A DNA stretch of 64,000 nt from Nitzschia sp. DOCU1. Its lineage: Eukaryota > Bacillariophyta > Bacillariophyceae > Bacillariales > Bacillariaceae. Of the stretch, positions 43,897-55,007 are shown in pieces. The number at the start of each line of letters is the position of its first letter. Within the stretch, counting starts at the first letter, position 1. The stretch covers positions 1,617,352-1,681,351 of the forward strand of contig OX595988.1 of the NCBI GenBank assembly GCA_951394045.1, written 5' to 3'. Made by a program: the position numbers and the translations under genes. The notes beneath the pieces were generated by a model that saw only the letters and a program-made list of their open reading frames with translations, had not been told where the DNA came from and made no database searches.

Positions 43897-44694
43897 ATGG
43901 TGGACCGTACAGCAGCTAGTACTTCTGGCGACACCAGCATGAGTGGCATGTCAGAGTTTGCTCGTTCACTCTTTACAAAGGAAACGGTGGCGTCCGTCAG
44001 TCAAGTGGTTAGCGAGAAAGTCACTGAATTGAGACGGCAAGCCGAAGATGGAGACCACTCCTTGCGATTGCTGGCATTACTTGGTGGAGTAATATTGATG
44101 ATCGTGGCCAGTATGGAATTCGCTGGAAAGGTGATGCTGTTCGAGTTTTTCGGTGCCTTGATTGAACTTTACAGCTTCTTGGTCGGTATCATGATCATTC
44201 TTTTGGAAAGTAAAAATATGGTTTTGTCAGAAGGACTACAAGTTCGGATCTTTAAATATGCACTCTTTCTCAAGTTCCTCTGGGGTCGGGGGTGTATGTA
44301 TTTCTTTGTCGGCACCCTTCAACTCTACAACTTGGATTTGTGGAATTTATGCGCGGGAGGATACTTGTGTGCGATTGGCGCTTTGATGATCTTTGTTGGC
44401 CAACGAACCGCGTTCAAGCTAAAGAAAATCCGCAAAAGCTTATATTCGGCTCACGAACTCAAAGCCAAGTTTGCCCAGTCAGATTTGGACGGCGCTGGAG
44501 CATTGAATGTCCAGCAGTTCCGTATGCTGACGCTGAGCTTGGGACTCGATATGACGCGACGGGAAACTGAGGCGGCCTTCAATCATATGAAGAAGACACA
44601 GAGCGAGAGGCTCAGCTACGAAGAGTTTCACTCGTGGTGGACTTCAGCGGAAACTGAAGATGATATCGTTGAAAACGCCTTTTCATTTGTGTAG
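43897..44694 (+). CDS. COPI-associated membrane protein with EF-hand-like C-terminus
   Basis: An intronless gene of 265 residues from the ATG at 43897. The central part has four hydrophobic segments in the COPI_assoc arrangement: LLGGVILMIVASMEFAG, LYSFLVGIMIILLES, GCMYFFVGTLQLYN and GGYLCAIGALMIFVG. The C-terminal 75 residues look like a pair of EF hands: the first loop DLDGAGALNVQQF keeps two Asp but lacks the last Glu, and the second is shorter (SERLSYEEF). COPI-associated proteins of fungi and animals sit in Golgi membranes; their molecular role is poorly known. Calcium binding here is weakly supported because both loops diverge from consensus. Confidence 0.78.
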   Translation: MVDRTAASTSGDTSMSGMSEFARSLFTKETVASVSQVVSEKVTELRRQAEDGDHSLRLLALLGGVILMIVASMEFAGKVMLFEFFGALIELYSFLVGIMIILLESKNMVLSEGLQVRIFKYALFLKFLWGRGCMYFFVGTLQLYNLDLWNLCAGGYLCAIGALMIFVGQRTAFKLKKIRKSLYSAHELKAKFAQSDLDGAGALNVQQFRMLTLSLGLDMTRRETEAAFNHMKKTQSERLSYEEFHSWWTSAETEDDIVENAFSFV

Positions 44695-45672
44695 CTGAGA
44701 TGAGGCTTTGAATCTATCTACGCGAACGTCATCTGCGCCAAATGAAAACTAGCCCTCAGCTGATTTTTTTGTCACACAGCTTGTTCCAAGGCACTATCAA
44801 TGAACAACACCGTCATTGATTGGAAGACACCAAGAGTACGCGCAGCTCTTGTTTGTGAGGGGAGGCTTGTTGTATCTATTAATAATTTTTCGTTGTCTAT
44901 TACGCAGTAGCTCTTTTATTGGATCGCGGCGGTGACCTTGCAGGGCACCGCTTCTCGTTACTTGCTTTTTGACTTGAATGTAGGTTCGTCCATTTTTGCC
45001 AGACATGTCGGTACCACGCTGACGACATGTAAAGCCAAGCAGTAACGCATTTGTTGTGAGAGTCTATGATATGTATTTCTCTCGCTTGACCTACTACGAT
45101 AGACAAGAAAAAGGGGATAGTCGTCTCCCTAATTTTCAAAGGTGACCACCAGATGGCGCGTACGTACATTTTCTAACGATTCCTCAAAACACGAAAATGC
45201 ACCCCAAGCTCGCAACTCTTCTGTACAGAAGAACGGAAGCGACATGTCACTCATTTAAGGTGTTCTCCTTGTTCGCCGTTTCGCTGTCAGCCCCTCAACC
45301 AACCAGATCGCTTCATTTTCGACTCCCCTATTTTATGGCGATGTTGTGCATGAGAAGACATCCTTCTCGCCTTGATGATGATGTGAGCAAAAAACGATCT
45401 CCACCAACCACATGCCAGCGGACGCCTCCCGGCCTCACAAAACCGTGTGCTGGAAAGAAAGAATCTCCTCTATCCGTTCCAGAGGCCACTTTTATCCTGT
45501 GTTATACTTTACACCACCTTGCTCAGAAGGCCAGGAGCCACCCGAGCATTTACGAACAACAAACCACAGTTTGCCGGAATAAATCTGTTGAATCACATGC
45601 ATTTAAGACGGAACCGGTGAAGCTTTCGTAGCTTAACATTCTCACAACGATTTAGCTGGAGCAGCGACAGAC
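44695..45672. other. Intergenic region upstream of cyclin Y
   Basis: A 978-nt region between tandem plus-strand genes. A 144-codon frame at 45197-45631 begins with ATG but has no recognisable domain, ends 42 nt before the cyclin start, and is best read as 5' leader or promoter. No RNA gene was recognised. Confidence 0.4.
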
Positions 45673-47709
45673 ATGGCAACATTGGTGGGCATGATAAGAT
45701 CCTCCAAACTGAACAATAACATGGATGAAAATGAGTTTGGAGGTTCCAATGAGTCGCCATCGTCTGTTCTAGCTAACCAGAAGCCAGCAATGGGGTATGG
45801 TAGAGTCGTGGAGGAAAGCCAGCAGCCTTATCAAGGGTTGCCGGGCCCTGGACAGGCCCGAGCAAGCAATTTAGCAAATCATCTGGCTGCAGCCCACCAC
45901 GGAGGCAATCCAGCGACTCAGCGCCAGCACAGCACGACGACGACAATGAAGGGAGTGTCCCATAGCTCTCCTGCAGATTCTACGGCTACTCCGATGCTTA
46001 CGGAATCGTCGACTGTGTCTCTTCAGGAAATGTTTGATCATGATGAGTTGATGCCCCAAAGCTGTTCGGACTATTCGCAGGCTGATCATGAGAACAAACA
46101 TTCTCGAGAACAGGACGGAGAAGAAGATCAGTGGTTCAATGGAGATGGTGGAATTTTGGACAAGGATGATCATCCCTCGTTTACGCCCCCGTTATCGCTA
46201 TATGCCGGCACAAAATATACAGGTCCCCCCGGCACCATTCCGGAAACTAGTGACCCATCCTCGGTGGCATCGTCAGGAATGAACACTCCTGTGTCTTTTG
46301 TGTCTCAGAATACGGGAATTCTTTCTGTTGGGGATGGGCCAGGCAGCTCAGTGGGGAGCAGTACAACTGCTAGCTTCCCTCGCAACAAACCGCTATTGTA
46401 TAGTGCGATAGGGTCTTTGGAAACCTTCAACGCTTCGTCCTTTCGGGATTTGAGCAAGCGGGTCGGCCCTAGGAGGGATTTCAGCAAACTTGGAAGTGCC
46501 CAGCCTGTGCTAATTCCTCCCCAGGTCACTTCCGCAGTGGTGAAAGCGGATGTCTCACGCACTCTGTTGGCTGTCGATAGTCAGGCCATTCAATCCAAGC
46601 AGGAGAACCCGAGCAAATCATCTTCTACTAGAACTTCGACTGCTTCTACCAGAGCCACGCCTACTGCGTCTAATCGCAAGGCGGCTGCAGAAAAGGAAAT
46701 TGCTAATTTAAGGGGAGAGACACAACCCCCGCCATCCAGCATTGCCAAACCTTCCAACTTGAAGACTTCGACATCGAAAGCTTCTAACAAAAACGGTAAG
46801 GGGAGAAAAGTTTCCATAAAGAAGGACCCAAAGAAACCTCTGGAAATGTTTCGGCCTTCTTGCGATGCGTACACACCCCGGATCGAAAAGAAGCGCATTG
46901 AGTATCGCAAGGCGGAAATGCGTAATCCGGTGCAGAAGATGGCATCGCCCATGGGCACGTTGTCTAGACCAAACTTTCGAGATGCCTTGCGCCGAGTGGC
47001 CATGATTATACACCAGCATATTGTGAAGATCGAGCGACGATTCGAGGTGGGTGGGGCTGAGCGCGATGACGAAGGTTTGTTCAAGAAATCCATGCGGGAC
47101 TTATTCTCGGAAGATTCATACTGCACCCCCACCTACAAGTGCACCATGGTCAGAATCCCCATGGCCCGCCCCGGCATGGTTTATGGTCTGAGAAAGATCA
47201 AAACGCAGCCCATTATTCCCTCTGAAGAAGAGATTTACGAATTTGCTCATCAGCTCTTCAAGGCGGTGCAGCTTTCTTCGGAATGCTCTATTGTCTGTCT
47301 CATTTACGTGGAACGGCTCATGGAGATAGCCAAAGTGCCCCTCCTCGCCGACACCTGGCGGCCGATCTTCATGGTTGGCCTACTCCTTGCTTCCAAGGTC
47401 TGGCAGGATTTGAGTTCATGGAACATTGAATTCGCCAGCGTCTATCCTCAGTTTTCTCTCGAAGCGATCAATCGCCTCGAGCTCAATTTCCTTCGGAATG
47501 TCAAGTGGGATCTTTACATCTCTACCAGTTTATACGCGAAGTACTACTTTGCCCTGAGATCGTTGGTCGAAAAGGTAGACTTTCGCCAACGCTACAACCG
47601 GATGGTGGGTGGAGTCGATAGCGTGGCACAGTCAGAGGCCTTGAAGATTTCCAAGAGGACAGAACAATTCAAGGAGGAAGCAATTTTGCAGCTAAGCAGA
47701 AGCATGTAG
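45673..47709 (+). CDS. CCNY: Cyclin Y-type cyclin with long disordered N-terminus
   Basis: An intronless gene of 678 residues. The first 420 residues are Ser/Thr/Pro-rich and probably disordered. The cyclin box lies at about 509-630. It has PSEEEIYEFAHQLFKAVQL, SSECSIVCLIYVERLMEIA, LLASKVWQDLSSWNIEFA, INRLELNFLRNVKWDL and SLYAKYYFALRSL, close to animal cyclin Y. Cyclin Y partners CDK14/16-type kinases (PFTAIRE/PCTAIRE) at membranes, and Pho80-like cyclins are relatives. A basic/Ser stretch just before the box (KKNGKGRKVSIKKDPKK-like) could be a nuclear signal or 14-3-3 site. An AATAAA lies at 47730-47735, 21 nt past the stop. Confidence 0.88.
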   Translation: MATLVGMIRSSKLNNNMDENEFGGSNESPSSVLANQKPAMGYGRVVEESQQPYQGLPGPGQARASNLANHLAAAHHGGNPATQRQHSTTTTMKGVSHSSPADSTATPMLTESSTVSLQEMFDHDELMPQSCSDYSQADHENKHSREQDGEEDQWFNGDGGILDKDDHPSFTPPLSLYAGTKYTGPPGTIPETSDPSSVASSGMNTPVSFVSQNTGILSVGDGPGSSVGSSTTASFPRNKPLLYSAIGSLETFNASSFRDLSKRVGPRRDFSKLGSAQPVLIPPQVTSAVVKADVSRTLLAVDSQAIQSKQENPSKSSSTRTSTASTRATPTASNRKAAAEKEIANLRGETQPPPSSIAKPSNLKTSTSKASNKNGKGRKVSIKKDPKKPLEMFRPSCDAYTPRIEKKRIEYRKAEMRNPVQKMASPMGTLSRPNFRDALRRVAMIIHQHIVKIERRFEVGGAERDDEGLFKKSMRDLFSEDSYCTPTYKCTMVRIPMARPGMVYGLRKIKTQPIIPSEEEIYEFAHQLFKAVQLSSECSIVCLIYVERLMEIAKVPLLADTWRPIFMVGLLLASKVWQDLSSWNIEFASVYPQFSLEAINRLELNFLRNVKWDLYISTSLYAKYYFALRSLVEKVDFRQRYNRMVGGVDSVAQSEALKISKRTEQFKEEAILQLSRSM

Positions 47710-48006
47710 CTATTCACCCGATTTTTAAAAATAAATACAGCACATCTTCCAGCTTGGATTGCTTTTGAATTGTAGCGTGACGACGACTGGTTGCTACTCG
47801 TCAACCCTATACCAGATGGGACAATAGCGAGCCGTAGCCGGCAGACACGACGGAGTGGCGATATTCTTATTCGGTTGGGTTGGGTTGGGTTGGGTTGGGT
47901 TGGGTGCAATATAAACCTATCGTTAGGCAGCTAGAATCGTGGTGTCTTCTAAAGACAGGCACGAAAGATCGTCTACTTAGGATTCATCGCCAGGTGGCCC
48001 AGCTGA
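47710..48006. other. Convergent 3' region with a TTGGG tandem repeat
   Basis: A 297-nt region between convergent stops. It contains the pentanucleotide array listed next and the cyclin poly(A) signal. Confidence 0.45.
47875..47904 (+). repeat. (TTGGG)6 tandem repeat
   Basis: Six perfect TTGGG units in a row. The array is G-rich on the plus strand and could form a G-quadruplex. It differs from the TTAGGG telomere unit and is most simply a microsatellite. Confidence 0.85.
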
Positions 48007-49635
48007 TCATGGTGTTAGGGCATCCTCTAGCGATGCATCTGCAAGCCGGTATTCAACCACTTTGGACCGGAGCCTCGAAATGATTCGATCCTTTGTACGA
48101 AGGCGCTCTTCCAAACGCGATACTTCCGCAAGATAGTCGTCCAGAGTACTTTCTAGCATTTCATAGTGACGACTCTTCTCGCAGGGACCCATTTCTCCGA
48201 GCAACGACTTTCGTTCTAGCTCGAGTGCAGTAACTTTGTTTTCGAGTGCAAGATTCTCACGATGGAGGATGCCGAACTCATGCTCGTATTTCAATTCATT
48301 TCTTTGCAGTAAGCTGGTCAGCTCTTCAACTTGCGACCTCAAAGTCGTTATTAGACACCTATTTTCGATGTTTTTGGTTTCCAGGAGCTGAATTTTCTGC
48401 CTGAAGAACGACACCTGCGGGGAAGTGTCGCTGGATGCATCTTCGTGAGTTGCGAGTTTTTCAGGATTCTTGTTTTGCTCATTTGTGCATGTTCCCCTTG
48501 CTGAACAAGAATGCTGAAGAGATGCTAATTTTTCCCGGTATTCGCTGCATTCCCGCTGCAGTTTTGTTATTCTCTCAACACTATCCGCTTTGGCTGCAGC
48601 GTACTTCATCTCCAGTTCTTCCTGGTCAGAAATCAGCTTTTCCACGTAAGCTTCCAAGGAGCTTTCGCTGTCGTCGCTCGACGACCGACCTAGGATATCT
48701 TCGTTGAGCTTTTGCAGTGCCTGCTTGTCGAGTACTTTTTTGTATTGCTCGTACGAGATGAATTTAAAGTCGTGTACCTCCAAGTGCACCTCGAGCTCAG
48801 CAATTCTACGAGTAGCCTCGGCCAAGTCATCACTGAGCATCCTTGATGTTCGATCTCTAGAGGCCAGTTTGAGTTCGTAGATCTCAATCTGATTCCTTTT
48901 GGATTGGAGCTCGGTTTGATACGGTTCTGAATCCTCGTCTAGTTTGTATTTGTAGCCCCTCAGCTCCGCCCGCAGCTGTTCCACTTCTCGTTGAAGATTT
49001 TCGAGCTCCGCGTTGCAAATCAGCACGGGAGGGTCTGATCGGCTCATCGAAAGTCCTGTCGGTTGTTCATCATAGCATAGCTTGGTGTCGGTCTCTTCAG
49101 GTCGCTTCGTGGCATCGTTATCGTCACAATCATGGCCATCCAATAATTTCCTCGGTCGCAGGCAGCTTTTATCAATCATGCTTTGTTGGTCGTATGGAAC
49201 TATTGTATTGGTTGTCGGTGTCGTCTGCTCAAGAGTCTCTTTGCTGATTAAAAGTTCCCTCAGTCTTCTCAGTCTAGCTCCAAAATCACCTTGACTATTG
49301 TCATGAACTGGATGGTAAACTCGCTGTAGCTGGGTGGTTTTATGGATTGATTTGGAGGTGTCTTCCAGTGTTGAGATGTCATTGGCGGTTGATTTGGATG
49401 CTTGGAATTGTCGCTCAATGGCGGCGTCTTCATCTATACGTTTGCTCTGAACAATTTCTCTCAGTTTTCGAAATCTCTCACCAATCTCATCTTCTGTCCC
49501 ATCCTGCTCGTTGAAGCCATCCCGCAGCTCAACAATGTCGTCGTCGAATCTACTGTTCGTCCCCAGCGTCACCACTTCGACTTCGTCCCTTCCTTCTCCT
49601 GGTACACTGACCAAGATAACATCGGGGAAGCCCAT
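48007..49635 (-). CDS. Coiled-coil protein, unknown function
   Basis: The first ATG of the frame is at 49635, giving 542 residues. The frame stays open upstream to about 49810 with no ATG, only a TTG at 49782. That stretch is Cys-rich (CYGCKDG), so an upstream exon cannot be excluded. The N-terminal third is acidic with two similar segments (IGERFRKLREIVQSKR and GARLRRLRELLISKE), probably a short repeat. From about residue 220 to the end it is mainly coiled coil (ENLQREVEQLRAEL, LEERLRTKDRIISRLRSKV). No enzyme domain or membrane segment is visible. It is divergent from the eEF3-like gene. Confidence 0.7.
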   Translation of the reverse strand: MGFPDVILVSVPGEGRDEVEVVTLGTNSRFDDDIVELRDGFNEQDGTEDEIGERFRKLREIVQSKRIDEDAAIERQFQASKSTANDISTLEDTSKSIHKTTQLQRVYHPVHDNSQGDFGARLRRLRELLISKETLEQTTPTTNTIVPYDQQSMIDKSCLRPRKLLDGHDCDDNDATKRPEETDTKLCYDEQPTGLSMSRSDPPVLICNAELENLQREVEQLRAELRGYKYKLDEDSEPYQTELQSKRNQIEIYELKLASRDRTSRMLSDDLAEATRRIAELEVHLEVHDFKFISYEQYKKVLDKQALQKLNEDILGRSSSDDSESSLEAYVEKLISDQEELEMKYAAAKADSVERITKLQRECSEYREKLASLQHSCSARGTCTNEQNKNPEKLATHEDASSDTSPQVSFFRQKIQLLETKNIENRCLITTLRSQVEELTSLLQRNELKYEHEFGILHRENLALENKVTALELERKSLLGEMGPCEKSRHYEMLESTLDDYLAEVSRLEERLRTKDRIISRLRSKVVEYRLADASLEDALTP

Positions 49636-50123
49636 TTTACAAAACTGCTTGTCCAGTAAGCCTTGATTGGAATGTCTGGTTCCAAGACCGTCTTTACAGC
49701 CATAGCATTTGGGCCAAGATTCCAACGTACGTAGTAGTTGCACAACCCCATGTTCACTATCGAAATGGAAATGGAGGATCAATTTGTGAGGTGCGCACGG
49801 CGGTCGCTAATCGCGACGGGGGGCCCTTTATTCTGTCTTCAGAGTCGTAGAAAGTATTCACCTAAGTATTCATGACCGATTCGACCCAAATAATTTTGCC
49901 ATTTTATTTGGTTATGAGCTGGTCAAATCTTCTCTTCGCGTCCACGACTGCGAGCGACGCACCCGTCACACCCACACCATTCGATCTCGATGACGACGAC
50001 CGCCGTGGACGAACGATTTGTTTGATGCATAGGTTTGTGCAAATCAACTTCCCAAGCCTTGGATTGCAAGAGCACCAGAAGCCCCTTCGTCGCGTCAGTT
50101 AGACTTCGTAACAAGCCTTTACC
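49636..50123. promoter_or_regulatory. Divergent intergenic region, coiled-coil protein / eEF3-like
   Basis: A 488-nt region that presumably includes both promoters and possibly a missing first exon of the minus-strand gene. No clear motif was recognised. Confidence 0.35.
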
Positions 50124-52599
50124 ATGTCATTGCTAGAACCTCCACGGGATATTCTGTCGCTCCTGCGCGACTCGCTTCCAGATTCGGTTGCCACCAATGA
50201 TGGCGAAGACACCAGTGGCTCGGAAGAAATTCTTTCCTACGTTGCTTTTTTGGCGGCTGGACTATGTGAAGTCCAGGACTTTACTCCTGCTGCCTGGACG
50301 GAAGCTTTGAAGCCTTACTTGGAGGGTTTGGACGGATGTGGTGACGACGGAATCGTCGAGAAGTTCAGGGAATCTGCCGAACAATCGATCATGGGCGTGG
50401 ATGATGCCGATTCTTACGGTGACCATGACGACGATGCGTTCGAGGAAGTCTGCAACATCAAGTTCAAGTGAGTATTTCTCGCGTTAGGCTGTGCAGCGAG
50501 CTGCACCGATCTAACCGTGCTTCCATTTCATTTTTCTCCTTTCAGCCTCGCCTATGGAGGAAAGATTCTCTTGCGCGAGAGTAAGCTTCGTTTGCTGCGC
50601 GGACGCCGATACGCTCTTGTTGGACAAAACGGTGTTGGTGAGTTACGCTCTCGCGGGCGGAAAGTCCCTCAGTATGCAGTAACTAGTTGGAACCGCCATT
50701 CTCACCCTTTTTCTTTGACTACGCAAAACAGGAAAAACCACCCTCATGAGTGCTATCAACAATGGAAAGCTCGAAGGCTGGCCGCAACATCTGGTCACAG
50801 CGTATGTGGATTCCGGGTCGAACGTTGATCCAGCGTACGAAGCCCAAAACGTCATGGAGCACTTGCTCACCGATACCAAGAGGCCCAAAGAAGATTGTAT
50901 TGCAAAGCTCAAAGAGCTAGATTTCACTGATGCTATGATGAATGGTACCATCGGTGCCCTGTCGGGTGGTTGGCAGATGAAACTTCGTCTTATCCGCGCC
51001 ATTCTGATTGACCCAGATATATATCTGTTGGACGAGCCCACTAACCACTTGGCCGAATCAGCTGTCAAATGGATCACAGACTATTTGTTGGGTCTCGATC
51101 ATCAAACTGTGCTCTGTGTGTCCCACGATACAGCATTCTTGGAAAGCATTTGTACGGACATTATTCACTACGAGCAGCGCAACGTCTGGGGTCCATACCG
51201 TCGTTTGGTGCACTACAAGGGTCTCATGTCTGACTTTGTCAAGTTGCAGCCTCAGGCAAAGCACTACTTTGAGCTTTCAACTTCGGAGGATTCCCTTAAA
51301 TTCAAATTCCCGGAACCAGGACGATTGGAGGGTGTCAAGACGTCGACTCAAAAGTTCTTGGAGATGGAAGGTGTGGATTTCCGCTACCCCGGGTCAGACA
51401 AGGATCAACTCACTCAAGTGAACTTGAAGATGTCGCTTTCCTCGCGCGTGGTTGTCTTGGGCCATAACGGTGCCGGAAAGGTCAGTAGCCCCTTGCTTTA
51501 CCTATCAAAAGTCGATGCGATGCCTCTCTTACCCCGTTTATTGTATCATCGTTAGACTACCCTTTTGAAAATGATTGTTGGCGAGACAGTCCCCTCCAAC
51601 TTGGGTCAATGCAAATATTATATTCATCCCAACCTTCGTATCGCCTATGTGGCGCAGCATGCCTTTTACCACGTGGAGCAGCACATGGATGAAAGCCCAG
51701 TGTCCTACATTCAGTGGCGATTCAAGGATGGTTTCGACAAGGAAAAACTCGATTCCGAGGCGTATCGGATCACACCCGAGGAACAAAAGGCCATTGACAA
51801 TTTCGGACTTGAAGGCATTTGGAGTCGCCGCGTACGTGCGGGCAAGCTTGAATATGAAGTGAAGAAGCGTAATGTGCGCGAGAAGGACAACAAGTACTAT
51901 TCCCGCGACGAACTTTTGGGGATGGGATTTGAACACTTGATTAAGCAGACGGACGAGAAGATTGCCGCCAAGGAGGCCGGCCTCGACCTCAGGCCGGTGA
52001 CTACCACTGAAATCCAAAAGCATTTGGACGATTTCGGTCTGCCTCAGGAATTTGGCACATATGGCAAAATTCGTGGGCTCTCGGGAGGTCAAAAGGTTAA
52101 GCTGGTACTGGCTGCAGCCTTTTGGACTGTGCCTCACTTGATCGTAATGGACGAACCGACAAACTTCTTGGATAGGGAGGCTCTTGGCGCATTATCAGCA
52201 GCTCTCAATGAATGGGGTGGTGCCGTTTTGATGATTTCCCACAACCGCGAGTTTTACTCTTCTGTCTGCAGGGAAGAATGGCACGTGGCCGACGGTGAAG
52301 TTGTGGTACAAGGAACATCCGGTGAACGCGAGATGAAGGCGGTGGCTCGCAAGAAAACTTACGAGAAAGAGCTTGACGTCGACGAAGTTCTCGAGAAAGC
52401 CGGAGGCAACGTCAACGCGATGGGTGACAAGTACAAGGATGCCACCACTAACTTTTGGGGTGCAACTGTTAGCAAGAAGGAAGCGCGCCAGTACGAGAAA
52501 GCCAAGAAAAAAGGAGACGTTGCTTCCATGCGAAAAATTCTACAGATCCCTGCTGGCAAAGTCATGCCAGGGTTTGAAGAGCTTGGGAATGGCAGTTAA
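50124..52599 (+). CDS. eEF3L: eEF3-like ABC-F ATPase lacking the HEAT domain
   Basis: Four exons, 50124-50467, 50546-50637, 50732-51480 and 51556-52599, with introns of 78, 94 and 75 nt. Two introns fall inside Walker A motifs. The product is 742 residues. ABC1 has GQNGVGKT (141-148), LSGGW (222-226) and LLDEPTN (244-250). ABC2 has GHNGAGKTT (389-397), LSGGQ (570-574) and MDEPTN (593-598). Between Walker A and signature of ABC2 lies the eEF3 chromodomain-type insertion ([33 protein letters not shown]). eEF3 of fungi helps release E-site tRNA during elongation but has over 300 N-terminal HEAT residues. Here only about 110 acidic residues precede ABC1. The C-terminus is basic and Lys-rich, as in eEF3. 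Confidence 0.9.
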
Positions 52600-52696
52600 G
52601 GAATGAGTGGAAACTTGGATTTTGCTTTCTTAACTTCTAGCGTATTTTCAATCTGGTTTATCATGGGACTATGCACTATTTGGGTGGAGAGATTGG

Positions 52697-55007
52697 TTAC
52701 TCAGTCCATTCGTTTGTTAACCGAGGACCGCTGTAAGGCTCTCTGTGATGGCTAGTGTATGGTCCTCCCCCGATGGAACGCGAAGGGTGTTCTATCTCAA
52801 GGGAGGACGAGTTAACCTCGGAATGATTCTCGTCGTCGCTGTCCAGCGGCTCACTCATTAATCGATGCGTTAGTGTGCTTCCGCCAACATGGCCGTTGCC
52901 CGTCGGATCTCCCCGCTTGACCATAATGTAAGTAAGCGCGCCAAACACAAATAGCGTGAAGACAATCGAGGAAGAGGTCATAGCCTTCAATTCTGCCTTA
53001 TACTTCGATCCCACCTGAGTGACGGCGTCCCAAACTGGAATATTTTCCACCAGGGCAAATGAAACTGCACCTCGCACCCCGGACAGTAGAAGAATAACTT
53101 GTGTTTTCCGATCGAGATAGACCCTCGTGTGGCTTCCTACGGAATCGTCATCATCCGCCAAGTTAATCGGGCGAATACTTCGAAAGCACTTGATAATTCG
53201 ATTTTCCACGTCCAAGAAGACGGCAACATTGATGAGGAAGGAGAGACCAACAACCATGATCGCACGACTGGTGACACAACTCAAAATCGCAGTCAAGTTC
53301 AAGCGCAGATTCCACGCATTGTCCGAGAATAGGAAGAGCCCAAGGTATGCAAAGATCGCAGTCTCCATGATAGTAGCAATGACATGTGCCACAAAACCCA
53401 CATGGTGCTTCGAGCGGGATAGAATATGGCCCCGACCACTAAATGCCTTGCACAAAGCCACGTGCATTTCGGATATCCGGTCCGTCTGCGGTTGTATGGC
53501 CACGCCGTGTTCATCCTCGCTTCGCATGGCCATGTAATCCATCCAGCTCGCTTCTTCCGACTGAAACCCACCCACAACAAAATAGTCCATGAAGAATCCC
53601 ATTACCATGATGGCAATGATACCTGACCATTCAACTGCCTCGGCGATGTAATACGGAATGAGCGCCCAACAGAAGAAAATGGCAACCTCGGTGACGGCAC
53701 TCTGCTGTCCACGAAGACCATAAAAGTACAAAGTAGAGCACATCCCGACACCCAATCCGATTGCGATCGACCCAAACAGCACAGCCGAAAAGTGCTTTGC
53801 AATTTCATGGTATGCGGACTCGTCAAGTTCCATGTTTTCGCCACCGCTCAAATACCCCTTAAGCGTGTCAAAGAGCACAATGGCGACCCCATCGTTCAAA
53901 AGCGACTCTCCAAAAATCAGAGTGTACAAGGTATCTGTCTGACTAACACCGACGCCCGCCAAGATACTAAGGGTTGCAACAGGGTCAATAGAAGCAATCA
54001 AGGAACCAAATACCAACGAATCCAGGAGGGGCAAATGTCCCTTATTTCCCCACTGGGAGACTTTGTGTGTGATCCAACCAATAGCAATCGCCGAAAACGC
54101 AGTTCCAAGACCGGCAAAGGCCAGAATAGGGAACAGGTCCCTTCGAAATGCGCGTTTGTCAATCGATAGTGCCGCTTGAAAGATAATGGGCGGCAACATA
54201 ATCTGAAGAAACAAATCATTGTCAAAACTCAACCGGGTTCCGACAAAGGACGAGTCGAATAGACGGACAACACCCCCCACAAAGGTTCCGACCAGAATAA
54301 AAGCACAAGCGTCTGGCAACCATCCAACATTGGCTCGTTTGAGGCAGGCCTTAATCATGGTGCACACCAACATGACTAACATGATAGCCAACAGGCGCAG
54401 AGAATGGTATTCCCCAGCAGTCTCCTCGCAGTTTCTAAGATATAGCCGCTCGATGGAATCACAGCACTGGTAGGGATAGGAAGGAAAAGAAAGAAAGAAA
54501 TGAATGCATGTGAGCAACTACCAGCTCCATTGGCCCCCCCAGATTTTCTCAAAAGTCACAAACCTCCCAGTTCTCGAAAAAGTCATCAATGTAGAGATCA
54601 TCATTGCCGCTTCGATTTCGTTTTGAAAAGTAGTTATCCGCACGACGAGTATCATCTTGACAATCGGCAGCATTGAACGCGTTCTTGAACGCCTGGCACT
54701 CGTCATTCACGTCCGTTGTGCCATTGAGGAATTCGTAGAGATAATGTTTGCAAGTGGCGGACCGCGTCGCATCATCCGTAATGTCAAGAGGGTCTCCTTG
54801 ATCCAACTGGTCCTTCAGCATTCTTCTTTGGACAATCAGTGACGCCGTGGGCTGCTTTATGACGGTTCGTTGACTGGTCGCTGCTAGTCGCTGGGATTCA
54901 TTCCAAGAAACCAGAACAGCCAGAACCACAGCCATAAAGGCCAGAGAAAGCCCCGAAATTAACAGTGAGGGCTGGCCTGGCCTTTCCTTCCCCATGAAAA
55001 CCTTCAT
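52697..55007 (-). CDS. Na+/H+ exchanger, NHE/CPA1 family
   Basis: Two exons, 54564-55007 and 52697-54466, flank a 97-nt intron with donor GTTTGT. The product is 737 residues from the ATG at 55007. One N-terminal hydrophobic segment (LLISGLSLAFMAVVLAVLVSW) is followed by about 110 residues with several Cys, likely lumenal or extracellular and disulfide-bonded. The exchanger domain then starts at about 165. Signature parts are IMLPPIIFQAALSI, SIDPVATLSILAGVG (the ion-binding ND/DP region), FGESLLNDGVAIVLFD and LLLSGVRGAVSFAL. The tail is short and hydrophilic. NHE proteins exchange Na+ or K+ for protons at plasma or endomembranes. Confidence 0.9.

Noticed and set aside
45197..45631. A 144-codon gene upstream of cyclin Y
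   Set aside because: No domain and arbitrary composition; it ends just before the cyclin start, so it is more likely leader or promoter.
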